Shown here one piece after another: positions 48,782 to 59,504 of a stretch of 64,000 bases of DNA (the first letter of the stretch is position 1; each line of letters opens with the position of its first letter). The notes beneath the pieces were generated by a model. The model was given only the letters and a program-made list of their open reading frames with translations. It ran no database searches and was not told the origin of the DNA. Position numbers and translations under genes: made by a program. Origin of the DNA: Nyssa sinensis (Eukaryota; Streptophyta; Magnoliopsida; Cornales; Nyssaceae); assembly GCA_008638375.1 (NCBI GenBank), contig CM018051.1, forward strand, positions 7,093,918 through 7,157,917, written 5' to 3'.

Positions 48782-49483
48782 TTCATCTATTAATGCACAG
48801 GCCTCTAGAGCCTGGTCCATAATGTACGAGTTTTCTACTCGGTCCATCTACTAATGCACAGGCCTCCAGAGCCTGGTCCATAATGTATGAGTTTTCTACT
48901 CGGTCCATCTATCAATGCACAGGCCTCCAGAGCCTGGTCCATAATGCACAAGTCTTATGACTTGGTCCATCTATTAATGCACAGGCCTCCAGAGCCTGGT
49001 CCATCTATTAATGTACAAGTCTTATGACTTGGTCCATCTATTAATGCACAGGCCTCCAGAGCCTGGTCCATAATGTACGAGTTTTCACTCGGTCCATTTA
49101 TCAATGCACAGGCCTCCAGAGCCTGGTCCATCTATTAATGCACAGGCCTCCAGAGCCTGGTCCATCTATTAATGTACAAGTCTTATGACTTGGTCCATCT
49201 ATTAATGCACAGGCCTCTAGAGCCTGGTCCGTAATGTACGAGTTTTTACTCGATCCATTTATTAATGCACAAGTCTTAGGACTTGGTCCATAAATGCACA
49301 AGTCTCAGCACTTGGTCCGTCTGTAATGCACAGGCCTTCAGAGCCTGGTCCATGATATACAGATCTTAAATACTTGGTTCATTCTCTAAATACGCAGGCC
49401 TACAGAGCCTGGATTACTCTTATACACAGGCCATCCGAGCATGGTCCGTCTTCAATTTACAGATTCTATGATTCAGTTCATCC
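48782..49483 (+). repeat. Tandem array of about 22 short hairpin units downstream of pol
   Basis: Starting 28 bases after the pol stop, units of about 27-34 bp recur, joined by GGTCCATCTATTAATGCAC-like linkers. Each unit holds an inverted repeat, in three main classes: CAGGCCTCCAGAGCCTG, CAAGTCTTATGACTTG and CGAGTTTTCTACTCG, often alternating. The last units are more diverged. Tat-lineage elements are known for tandem repeats in their 3' untranslated regions; the paired covariation of stems is what I see here and have not seen described. Confidence 0.9.
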
Positions 49484-49770
49484 ACAGACAGAAGTTCCGA
49501 GTATTTACAAACTAAAGTTTCCCAGATCGGAACACCTCGGATCTGATACTTATATCATTTGGCTCATCTGTCAAACGAACAACAAGTACTATGGTTCCAA
49601 CCAGGGGTAAAATACTTCGATTCATGCATTTTTCTAAGTTTCTTTGATTTATTTTCAGAACAATCAGAAATGCACGAGAAAGTGTTTAAGCTACAAAAGA
49701 GCACATTCACAGAAAACATCAGATCTGAGAAGAAGAAATCTAATTTTATTGATAATTCAGAAGATTTACA

Positions 49771-50573
49771 TCAGTACAAAGACACCACTACAGAAGCTAT
49801 TACAGAAGCTATTATAGAAGCTATGCTTGGCAACATAACGGCTCTTCTCCTGGGATGATAAAGGGGCACAGGAGCCAAACTTCCATTACCGCCGCTGCCG
49901 GCTCCATTTGAGAGGAAGGAGCCCTGAACCCCAGTCTGCATCAAGAAGTGCCCAGGCCATTTCATCATCACTATCACTGGTCTCATGACCAACGGACGAT
50001 GAGGGCTTTGGGCCTTAGGAGACTTTTCATTCTCCACCTTTGTAATCGGCATAACGCCCCAGCCAATTGAAGCGAGGGTCTCTGCCAAGTCACAAAGGGG
50101 AGGAGGCGGCCCCCATTCATCTCCCTCAGAGCAGTTGTCACACCCCAGCAGATTGAAGCAAGGGTCCCTGCCAATTCACAAGGGGGAGGAGGCAACCCAC
50201 CTTCAATCTTCTTCTTCACACCGTCTGTTTCACCCCAGCCACTTGGAGCGAGGGTCTCTGACAGGGCGTGAGGAAGAGGAGGCAACTCGCCTTCATCTTC
50301 ATCACCAACGCTCCAGGCCTCGGTTGAATCAAGGAGGGGCCACCACCAATCGGAGAAATCTCGACCGGATGCTAGAGGAAAAAAGAAGACTTGTGCCTCC
50401 TTCGAACCTTCCTTGGAGACTGAAAATAAGGGAAGTTTAACTCTCAGCCACAGTTTAATTATTCCTAACTCAGGCAAGGAATCATCCATCATCTCCGGAC
50501 GAGTGGAAAAACTCCAACAGCATATAAAAATCTCTCTTACAAACAATTCGGGGAGCAAAAGGGTTGAGTGCAA
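49771..50573 (-). pseudogene. Second antisense coding-like region with internal peptide repeats
   Basis: On the minus strand a frame from 50573 to 49983 and a frame-shifted continuation (50088-49771) share a roughly 30-residue motif occurring three times: ALSETLAPSGWGETDG, ELAGTLASICWGVTTA and DLAETLASIGWGVMPI. The frame change falls near 50090 in a C/G-rich run. No family was recognised. It may be a downstream exon of the antisense ORF at 51126-52196 or a separate extra ORF of the element. Confidence 0.5.
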
Positions 50574-51125
50574 CCATATGCCCTCGTTTCCATATATATA
50601 GACACTGGAAGATCAAAGGCCACCCAGTTGAACCGTCACAACGATTAAAGTGTTAGCTTCGAAATCCCAAACGACGGGGGTGCAATGAATGAAGTATTAA
50701 ACCACCCTCTCGGGAGAAGCAAAAGGCAGAGCCACACGCACGTCTGGAGGCAGAAGTTCTTATCAACCAAACTACAATCACAAAGTATCCACTTATTATT
50801 AAGTCTCCGGATTCAGAACAGACAGCTCTGAAATGCTTTGAAAAAAAAAAGAGTCTTCAATTACTGACCTATGGTAAGTAAAGAAGCTCGGAACACAGTT
50901 ACCTACGGAGGAAAATCTGATCTGGCATACACTAAACTCCAGAGCAGCGCCACTTGCAACACTTACCACTATCAACTACATGTTGAGGCACTACAGAGCA
51001 ACAGAACTCAAGACATGCACAAATACTACAGAACAATATAACAAAGGAGACGAGCATTAACCAAAAGATTGTTCCATTAACAAATGTATGTTTCAAATAC
51101 ATTGAAAGAAAACAAAATATACATC

Positions 51126-52196
51126 CTAAGCCTGATCAGCAGGAACAGGATCAGCGATCGGAGAAGGATCAGCAGGAGCAGTATCAACCACCTCAGTCGG
51201 TACAACCTCTTCCGTGGGATCGGCAGGGAGGACATCAGCCACTTCACCCTGGATAACAACCTCTGAAGGTTCAGATCCAGGCGGCACAATAGAGGAGACA
51301 TCTAGGTCAGGAAACTTGGCAAGAAGCCGAGAGCGGAAGTTATTGAACCCAAACGTAATCAAGCGATGGGTCATTCCTTCCAGCTTCGACCTCATTTCCT
51401 CCTCATTATCCATCAATGCCTGCTCCACGGCTTCATCGAGCTGTCTACGGTGCTGATACCGCAAGCCGTTCATCTCCACCTGCAACCTCTTTGCCCGCTC
51501 AACGGCAAGGTTCCTCTCCGACTCCATCACAGTCAAGGAGTTCTGACACTCCTTCAACTTCTCCGCAGAGTCGTGAGCCTCCGACCGAGCAGTACCAAGC
51601 TGGAGTCCCAGATCGTCCAGATTGCCCTTGAGTTAGTCCAACTCCTCCGCAGATGGAGAAACCTCCGCCTTTTGAAATTTTAGATCCATATTGCTACGGA
51701 TCAAGTCAAGGGACACCTCGACATTATTCATATGCCCTAACACAATAAAGCTCAACAGATGTCTCCAACTGTTAAGGTTCAAGTCTGCAGGGCAAAGGTC
51801 AAACCAACAAAAGAATTGTTTTATTATATCAGGAAAGGGGAGTGTAAGACCCATTTCAAACCAGGCCAGATAGGCACAGATTTCCCCCTCTCTAACATCG
51901 CCCGGGCGATCCTGAGAATCTGGGACCCTGAAAGTTACATTTTTGGGAAGTTTGAACTTCGCCCATAACTCCTTCAACATACTCTCAGTAATTACACTCT
52001 CACCCTCCTCTCTGTGACCAGATCGACCAGAAGTCTCACCAGCCCTATTCGGGGGCTGATCAAAAGCATCAACAATCCTAACCCCCGGACTAGAGGGAGG
52101 ATCTACCAGCCTATTTTCGTCAACGTTCACTAATTGCATTTGAGGATCGGTCTCAGAAGGACTTCCCAAACCAGAGTGTGATTCTAAGCCAGACAT
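51126..52196 (-). pseudogene. Antisense ORF (putative gypsy-type transposon domain), one stop
   Basis: Read on the minus strand from ATG at 52196 (MSGLES), the frame spans about 356 codons and is broken once, by TAA at 51633-51635. Residues about 75-175 match the plant 'putative gypsy type transposon' domain (PF04195-like), with ICAYLAWFEMGLTLPFP, LCPADLNLNSWRHLLSFIVL and surrounding residues. A long coiled-coil-like charged stretch follows and the C-terminus is acidic (ADPTEEVVPTEVVDTAPADP). Antisense ORFs between integrase and the 3' LTR are known in Tat-lineage Ty3 elements; their function is unknown. It has no role in the standard retrotransposition set. Confidence 0.85.
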
Positions 52197-52568
52197 GGCG
52201 AACAAGAGAAAGAAATAAAACAAATGAGAAGGAGTGTAGAAGAGGACTAAAAGTTGAACCTGAGATCAATAAAGGATTATGAACACCGGGTAACCTCCAA
52301 ACTTCAAGATATGTCAAATGACGGTTTGGTACTGTAGAAGTAAATGCAGAAGAAAGGTATGAAAGACCTTTCCCTCTCTTTATTTACAAATTCGAAATAC
52401 GAGCCTTCCAAGACGAGCCGACACAACGGTTGAGAATAATGATGGATTCTCAAGTATCAGCTGCGCAATAAAGGACGCGTTAAACCGACGTCTTGAGAAA
52501 TGGGAAAGCAAAACGTATGACTCTTCACAAAACCCTCAACCCTAGTTAAAACCCTAGCTTTTAACAAG

Positions 52569-52587
52569 GGCTCGGGGGGGGAGTAGC
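52569..52587 (+). other. Polypurine tract
   Basis: GGCTCGGGGGGGGAGTAGC immediately precedes the 3' LTR and is the expected plus-strand priming site. Confidence 0.8.
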
Positions 52588-53267
52588 TGATATACCACAA
52601 ACAGACTCACCAATCACTTTGAGACACGTGTGCCCACTGAGTTAACAAATCTCGATCCTACAGAGCTGACAAATCTCGATCATACAGAACAGTCACAAGC
52701 CTTCAGGGTATTCTCATATATATCATACAGAGCAGCCACAAGCCTTCAGGGCATTCTTATTTATATATCATTCAGAGCCGATAAACTCGGTCATACAGTG
52801 CAGATGAAGCCTTCAAGACATTCTCATGTATACATCTCCCAGACCTCTCGTTCTGGACAATATTTATTTAACACTTCATATGGATCCAACCTTATGGTTT
52901 CCTTAACAACTGTCAAGCGGGGAATAAGGAAACGGTCTTCAATGCGGAAACTACTATTTATTGTTATCTCCATCTACGACTCAAGGCTCCAGAAGGTAAC
53001 TGCAATCTCCGATGATCATATCCCTATATTCATGGCATCGAATCCTAATCAACTTAAGAAAGCCACGACTTATATATTAAACCCTAGAGGTACGCTTTTA
53101 CTTTCATGCTCATTCTTTGGCTTTCAATACAGTCTTTCAATTCTCTTACTTCTTAAGCATCGGAACGGCTACCGCCGGAGCCAATCCGGTGGTCCTCTGA
53201 TCATCTCTCTGAGTGTTCTACAGGTCACGGAGCCCTCACGTGTTGCGAGTCAAAAAGTGCAGCATCA
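52588..53267 (+). repeat. 3' LTR of the Tat element
   Basis: 680 bp, identical in length to the 5' LTR and differing at eight positions. It is followed directly by the target duplication ATTCG. Confidence 0.95.
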
Positions 53268-53420
53268 ATTCGTATATAATTCATGTGTCGTTTCTTAAAA
53301 ATTGTGCACGAGTAATTATTTTTGTGTTGATTTTGCTTCTCAAAAATGCACAAAAGTGTGTTTACGGAAACAATTTTAAACACCCGCTAAAGGTTGTGTT
53401 AGACTTCTCTCATATCTTAT

Positions 53421-53716
53421 CAAGGGCGGAACAGAAAAAATAAATTAGGGTAGAGCTAGAAAATTTTTGAAGAAAAATTTTGAGGTAAAAAATGAGAGAA
53501 ATGATAGTTGAAGTTTAGGTTGGGCAAAAATTTTGAAAGGTGCGTTATCGTTTTGAGTGAGAAATAAAAGAAATAATGGATAAAGATGGAGTTAAGCTTA
53601 AATTTTTGAATGGATTAGTTAAAATATGACCAAAATCTTACTTGTATAATTTTATTTTATTTTTAACGTTTGAGGGGGCTGGAGCCTAGCCACGCCCCTA
53701 AGTGAATCCGCCCTTG
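53421..53716. mobile_element. MITE-like element, second copy of the 35649 family
   Basis: Starts CAAGGGCGGAAC and ends AATCCGCCCTTG. The interior shares GGGCAAAAATTTTGA- and AATAATGGATAAAGAT-like text with the copy at 35649-35948. Target duplication unclear. Confidence 0.6.
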
Positions 53717-53754
53717 AGACCTATGCACGGGAACTCTTGTTATTATAGAATATA

Positions 53755-53867
53755 AGAAGGGTTAGACGTACGCAGCCTAATTCCTGTAAACGGATATGAT
53801 ATTTTAACGACCGAAACTTGTGACCTCCAAATTACAATGAAACAATCCTACCATTGCGCCAAGTTCC
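53755..53867 (-). mobile_element. Decayed Au-like SINE fragment, minus orientation
   Basis: AAGGGTTAGACGTACGCAGCCT and, near the other end, TACCATTGCGCCAAG are the same landmarks seen in the SINE at 502-666. It is more diverged, and only a weak flanking repeat (AGAATAT) is visible. Confidence 0.65.
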
Positions 53868-53959
53868 AAATATGTACCACAGAATATCTTCAAGTTCTCT
53901 GGCGAAATGAGAAACTACATCTGTGCTGGATTAGCCCCGTTGTTGCTAGCTTCATGATT

Positions 53960-54180
53960 TTGTTCTGCTAGTTTATGTCAGGTCCGAATTTGTTGGGCTG
54001 CTTTGGTCATTCAGCTTGCTCTGCTTCAGCTGTTTTGGTTCTTGTTCAGGCTGGTTGGTGTCACTAGGCCCAGTGTTCTTTTGTGGGCCTTGCTTTGGAG
54101 ATGCCCCTTTGCCTTTGTTTCCTTTACTTATTTATATATAATACATACCAAAAAACCAAAAACAGCCATATACACCCATA
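53960..54180 (+). mobile_element. Possible LINE 3' end
   Basis: The T/G-rich text CAGCTGTTTTGGTTCTTGTTC...TTACTTATTTATATATAATAC resembles the 3' end of plant L1 elements. No coding motif or target duplication supports it, so this is tentative. Confidence 0.25.
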
Positions 54181-55309
54181 CACTCATAACCATTATGTCC
54201 CAAGAGGTCTCAATTCAAACCACGCCAAAGACATAACTCGTCTTACTTGATATGTGCACCCAAAAGATCCGTTTTCACCCCAATCTCGATCCCGCCCCGT
54301 TTCTCGTGTTAAACTGGCAAGGGTTGTATGGGCCATTCCGGCCCATGAATTTTGGGGCCTTATTAATCACAAAAGTACCAATGGAACCATGGAAGGGCTT
54401 CAGCCCAGACTGCCATTCCAATAACAGGGTATTCATGCATTCTGCTACCCAAGTTAAATATTATACGCATTTTTTTTATGAAATATAAAATTATCATTGA
54501 AAAGTTGTATATAAATTTTTTTTTGTGTCGAAATTCATATATATGTATGAAATAATATTTTATTAATACAAGTAAAACAAACCTTAATAAATAATAAATT
54601 TTTTTCTCTTATGTCTATTAATTATAAGATATTTGACTGTATACATTTTTTTTTTTTTTTGTTTCGCTCAGTCTAATAATCAAGTATCTAATTATCCTAC
54701 TAAGTTACTAACCCATACCCATATCATAGATAAAAATTTAATCTCTCGTAAATGAAAGAATGTGATATCAAATTGATGACTTTAAAATATGGATTCTCAA
54801 AATTAGACATGGTTTTCTACATCAACATCACATATTTCCTTTTTGTGGGCTCTTTTTCCCACCTCTATTAATGAGGCATGTTTGTTTGATATTTTGATCC
54901 GTTGCGTACACGGGATGCTCAATTTTGAAAGAAGCTATTTTTCGAATTTGTCAAATAATAAGTATAATAATTTTGACTTTATACATAAATTCTATAAAAT
55001 ATTAAAATTATAAAAACTAGGTCAAAAAATAATTTATCGTTCAAAAAGTCAATTTGATGATCACAACTCCTCATATTAGGTATTGCATTATTAGTTGCAA
55101 GTATACTTCTGGTGCAGATTTTAACCATATAAAATGGTTTGGATCAAAACTAGAGTTGGTAGCCAAGGAGTCTCTATCCCACCCCTGACTTTAGCGTTTG
55201 CTTTACATCACCGTTTGTCATGTGATAATGTATTTTTATAATAAAATTTTGTTTCATATGACATAATATATATGTTTTTAAAATAAGATATAATACATAT
55301 ACAGTGTAT

Positions 55310-55347
<38 letters not shown>

Positions 55348-56200
55348 CATCACAATTTATAATAAATCATAGTTAACCCCATCAAACTAAAACCATCATG
55401 ATCATGATTTTTTTATATTTTTTTATGTTGTATAAGATACCTTAATATGTTTGTTTTTAGAGTTTTGAGTCTCGTTTGGAGAATTATTAACGAATATCAA
55501 ATACATCAATAATGACAAACATATTATGTTAATGTGATTGATGCTCATTAATTCAAGTATAATAAACGGGATCAATAAATAATTTTTGAACCATTAGAGT
55601 CATTTTAGTAAATATATTATTTCACTAAATTATTTGGGATAAGAATGAACAACTAATGCTATATAAAACTTGTACTACGATTATTGTTTACCTGTCCATT
55701 TTTTTATGAAAGTCATTGGAACATAATATTTGCATCCATTAAGAATGAAAAGATGGAGTTAAGTGTAAGCATTTTCAGAGAATTTTAACAAAATAATAAT
55801 AAAAAATAGTAGATTTCTGCAATTGATTCTTACCCTTATTTTATTTTATTTTGTGGGTTGAGACAGGACAGCTTTGTTCTTTTCTCCCATCAAGGGCCAA
55901 TTCAATAGGCTTTTCAGAACCAATGACCTAAAAGTCAACAAAATCTCCACCAAACACATTGACCACAGGATAAATTATATTAACAAAAAAAGAAACGTAA
56001 TAAATTAAATAGATAACATCATATTGCACCCAGAAAAAAATCATAAAAAGAAATAAAATTTCACTAAATTCATTATTTATTTACAACGAAAATAATCATA
56101 CAATATGATCATGTATAACCGAAATCAATACACCAAATATATGAGTGTGTCTATATATATAATGTGCTAATATAAAAGAAAAATAAAATAATCAGACTGT
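54181..56200. other. Intergenic sequence; left part of the duplicated block starts near 55654
   Basis: No gene is supported. It contains (TA)n at 55317-55344. From about 55654 onward the sequence is the 3' flank of the NHL gene and is repeated at 63070-63442. Confidence 0.5.
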
Positions 56201-56232
56201 ATCAAAGGCCTGGCAATCAGTAGTCTCAAAAA

Positions 56233-56925
56233 CTACCAGTCGAAGTCACACTTGGTAGTCTGGAAACTACCAGATGTTTGGCCATTAGAATTCAAAGGAA
56301 CCATCAAATCACATTCAATCTTGGGCTTAAATTTAGGAGTTTTAATGGCACCCAGCTTCAACCGAACTCGAAGATAGAGTTTCACATTAACACTGTATGT
56401 TCCTGAACTCCTCTCTGAATTATAACTGGAAAGCTCTGAACTTCCAAGCGTTACTATGTTCTGTCCACTGAACTCAGGACTCAACGTGGCAGTGTTCTTG
56501 TGACCCTGATAAAATGGCTCCAGGGTGGCGACGGCGAAGCGCTGGTCTTCGTAGAAAGCTCTGGCTTCTATGCGATCGTAGTATATGCCGATGCGCTTGT
56601 TTGGGTTCCGGACGGTCATGTTGAGGGCGAGGTTGTAGTAGAGGGTGTTGGTGGTGGTGGAGAGGTTGAACTCAGTGAGGGAAGCGTCGGTGACATGAAA
56701 CTTCACCTTGTTGGGGCGGAAGACGAGCCAGAAGATGAGGATGGCAATGCCTACGATGGCGACGACGGTGACGACGATTTGGAAGAGGAGGTTGAAGATA
56801 CAGCAACAGAGGCAGCCACCGCAGCAATCGCCGCCATCGCGGCCGGGGCGGTGGTAGGATTTCCGGGGTGGGATTGAAGGGCCATAGTAGGCTCCATTCA
56901 AGTGGGGTTGCTTTGCATCAGCCAT
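56233..56925 (-). CDS. NDR1/HIN1-like (NHL) LEA_2-domain membrane protein
   Basis: An intronless frame encodes 230 residues. The N-terminus (NGAYYGPSIPP) is the hallmark of the YLS9/NHL group. A cysteine-rich stretch CCGGCLCCC is followed by one membrane segment at about 47-70 (IVVTVVAIVGIAILIFWLVF), then a LEA_2 domain (about 75-215) with FHVTDASLTEFNLS, VRNPNKRIGIYYD and EPFYQGHKNTATL. It ends KCDFDW like Arabidopsis NHL2. Such proteins sit in the plasma membrane or at plasmodesmata and many are induced by pathogens or senescence; the particular role here is inferred only from family. A second, nearly identical copy begins at 63443. The start at 56925 gives the full conserved N-terminus. 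Confidence 0.93.
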   Translation of the reverse strand: MADAKQPHLNGAYYGPSIPPRKSYHRPGRDGGDCCGGCLCCCIFNLLFQIVVTVVAIVGIAILIFWLVFRPNKVKFHVTDASLTEFNLSTTTNTLYYNLALNMTVRNPNKRIGIYYDRIEARAFYEDQRFAVATLEPFYQGHKNTATLSPEFSGQNIVTLGSSELSSYNSERSSGTYSVNVKLYLRVRLKLGAIKTPKFKPKIECDLMVPLNSNGQTSGSFQTTKCDFDW

Positions 56926-56930
56926 TTAGA

Positions 56931-56931
<1 letters not shown>

Positions 56932-56977
<46 letters not shown>

Positions 56978-57055
56978 GGTGTATATAGGAGGTAATATTG
57001 AAGTGGGAATTGGTGGTAGAAAAGAAGAAGGGTGTGCTTGTTGAATGGTATAGAA

Positions 57056-57093
<38 letters not shown>

Positions 57094-57134
57094 GGTGTAT
57101 ATAGGAGGTAATATTGAAGTGGGAATTGGTGGTA
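56932..57134. repeat. Tandem duplication with (TG)n(TA)n just upstream of the NHL start
   Basis: A unit of GAATG(TG)n(TA)n GGTGTATATAGGAGGTAATATTGAAGTGGG-like text (about 120 bp) occurs twice directly upstream of the minus-strand ATG at 56925. It lies in the promoter or leader, with the two microsatellites of different lengths. Confidence 0.85.
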
Positions 57135-57302
57135 ACGCGACTTCAGAGGACACAGTTTTATTGTTTTATAATGCGGATTGGACACGGAACGGCTGTGGCC
57201 GCGTCAATAGGGTTAATGACAAACGCGATTGCTTCCTAGGGTCGCTTGTGTACGTGTAGGAGAGGATACTACCTGTTAACTTCTGGGCAATGAAATTATT
57301 GT

Positions 57303-57338
<36 letters not shown>

Positions 57339-57596
57339 TCTTTTTTTTTACACAGAACGAAGGTTGAAAGAGATAAAAACTTATAAATGCACACCTCATT
57401 CAATTCCGTCTATCACATCTGATAAAAAGCAAAAATTAAAAAAACAAAATTTATAAAATCACTCATCCTTGATTCATGCATAACTTTGTTTTGAATGAGT
57501 CTTGAAGTGTTTTCATTAATTCGTAAAATCAAATATCAGTTGTTCCACATCACTATACAAGGGAAAAAATGATATGAGAAGATTGGTTATGTTTAG
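57135..57596. other. NHL upstream region
   Basis: Includes (AT)n at about 57307-57334 and no gene. It probably contains more of the NHL promoter before the Tat fragment starts at 57597. Confidence 0.5.
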
Positions 57597-58237
57597 TGAT
57601 ATGTCATAAAGTGAAAGACCAGTCTTCACATGACACGTATACCTACAGAACAACCAAAGTTTATCCATCCAGAACAGGTTTAAACATATGGCCTTCAGAG
57701 CTTCTAGATCGGAAGCCCATGCTGCCCTCGGACTCACCTCAAGCTCGGAAGGCACTACGAGCACACACAAGAAGGTTCCGAGCTTATTGTCGTCTTAAGC
57801 ACCCTACCGAGCTAAAGATAAGAAAACAGTGGTCAATAAGGAAACTGCCATTCATGGAGCACAGTGTTCAACATGGTAACTGCTATTCTTCGATGACAAT
57901 CAAATCCCTATTTTCATGAGATCGAATCCTAATCAACTTAAGAAATCCACAGCCTATAAATAAAGCCCTAAGGTGCACTTTTTATTTACAGTCAGTCAAT
58001 TACTTTCAATTTCAATATTTCAATTCAGTTTATTGATCGACTTTATCATCGTAGCGGCTACTGCCGGAGCCAACCCAGTGTCCCTCTAATCTCTTTCTTT
58101 GAGTATTCAACCGGTGAGGAGGAATGAAGCCCCCACTGATCAGAAAGTGCAGTATCAGTTTGGCACCGTCTGTGGGAACGTAAGTCGTTCTTGCTAAATT
58201 CCTACCAACAAGCTCTCTGTCTTTCTCACTAAAGGAC

Positions 58238-59492
58238 CATGGCTCTCAATCTTCTTTCAAGGAATAATACTTTCAAACCGGTCGCCGGCCGGTAGAGGAA
58301 GGGGACAAACATCTAACCCCATGTAGCAGCAACTTGATAGAGCCCATCTACAGACTAACATGATGCAGGAGCAACTCCTTGCCATCTCTAGAACTCTAGC
58401 ATCGTTCACTCAGGGCCTTCAGAGCAGCCCCACTCATCCTCCCCCAGTGTCGCTGATGACGGGGTTCAACCTCTTGCCACCACCATGGTCGGAGGGCCTC
58501 CCAAGGAAGCTCCGAACGTGCAGCCGGTGCACCCTCATGGCACCACTCACGTATGAGGGGATCCTCAGCCATCAATCACCACTGGCAGGGGGATAACTGC
58601 TTTCAACCCAGCTGTCCACTACCAAAGTACCACAAGGGTTCTGACTCTAACGGCTTCAGGAGCAAACCCAGCTCCGCATGAGTTTCAGACCCACACGACA
58701 CCGGTCCCCTTAGTCCAGGACAATCGATATCCTCTCCCTATTGTGGGACAGAATCATTCTATCCATATAGGGATTGAGGCCAGTCGATAGGGCCAACCGA
58801 CGCAGCCTAAAAGCCCACAAAGGGTCGAAGAAGTAACAGACTCTATGAACCATACCGCTGTTACTAAATGTACTTACTTCCCTCTAGAACAAGATGAGCT
58901 AGCGAGGCTGTTCGGTAGGTTCGCTACGCCCTTCACCCTTGCTATAATGACAGAAGTACAGCCGAAGAAGTTTACTGTCCCAAAGTTCACTCTGTACGAT
59001 GAATCTGAGGATCCAGGGGATCATCTTTCCCACTACCAACACACCATGGCACTACACGGGGCCACTGATGCCTTCATGTGCCGAACCTTCGTGACCAGCC
59101 TCAAGGGTACCACCCTTAAGTGGTTCCACAGCCTTCTTTAGGAGTCTGTCTTCAATTTTTATGAACTTAGCAGGCGGTTCCTCGACCAGTTCATGACCAG
59201 CAAGAGGTTGAGAAAAAGACCAGAGTTCCTGTTAAACATAAAACAATCCAGAAGAGAATCGCTACGAGAGTACATCGCGCGCTTCAATGCCAAACTCACG
59301 GAGATCACGGATTGCAATCCGAGCTTCCTTGTGGCCGCCTTGACCTCTGGTTTAGCTTTGGGGGGCTTTCGGGACTCATTAACAAAAAGCTCTCCTACCG
59401 ACATGGTAGCGCTCATGTAGCAAGCCAGAAAATACATAAACTTGGAGGAAGCAAAGATCACCTCCCAAAAGCTTAAAGAGCAAGCCTAAAAG
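58238..59492 (+). pseudogene. gag with retrotransposon gag core, decayed
   Basis: The start near 58238 is followed by stops and a frame change. From 58845 to 59487 one frame, with stops at 59139, 59418 and 59487, shows the conserved core: LYDESEDPGDHLSHYQ, FVTSLKGTTLKWFHSLL, RRFLDQFMTSKR, SLREYIARFN. This is the domain missing from the young element at 42970. Gag continues at 62827 with KDNHKKDS. Confidence 0.85.
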
Positions 59493-59504
59493 CACTACAA
59501 CAAA

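Larger units (their letters stand above)
42970..53267 (+). mobile_element. Tat-lineage Ty3 (gypsy) LTR retrotransposon, nearly intact structure
   Basis: Two 680-bp LTRs (42970-43649 and 52588-53267), each starting TGATATACC and ending GCATCA, flank the interior, with the 5-bp target duplication ATTCG at 42965-42969 and 53268-53272. In order, the interior holds a primer site (TTTGGCGCCGTCTGTGGG), gag remnants, protease, reverse transcriptase, RNase H, integrase, a hairpin tandem array, an antisense ORF region and a G-rich polypurine tract. The antisense ORF with a transposon-type domain between pol and the 3' LTR points to the Tat lineage. The LTRs differ at eight positions (98.8% identical), so insertion was recent. 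Gag-pol carries stops and a gag deletion, so the copy is not autonomous. Confidence 0.95.

Noticed and set aside
48782..49483. CRISPR-like repeat array
   Set aside because: Spacers are not unique, units are themselves hairpins in direct tandem, and the setting is the 3' region of a plant retrotransposon.
56500..56877. 125-codon + strand frame rich in Asp/Glu/Gly
   Set aside because: Antisense shadow of the NHL gene, which has clear LEA_2 motifs on the minus strand.
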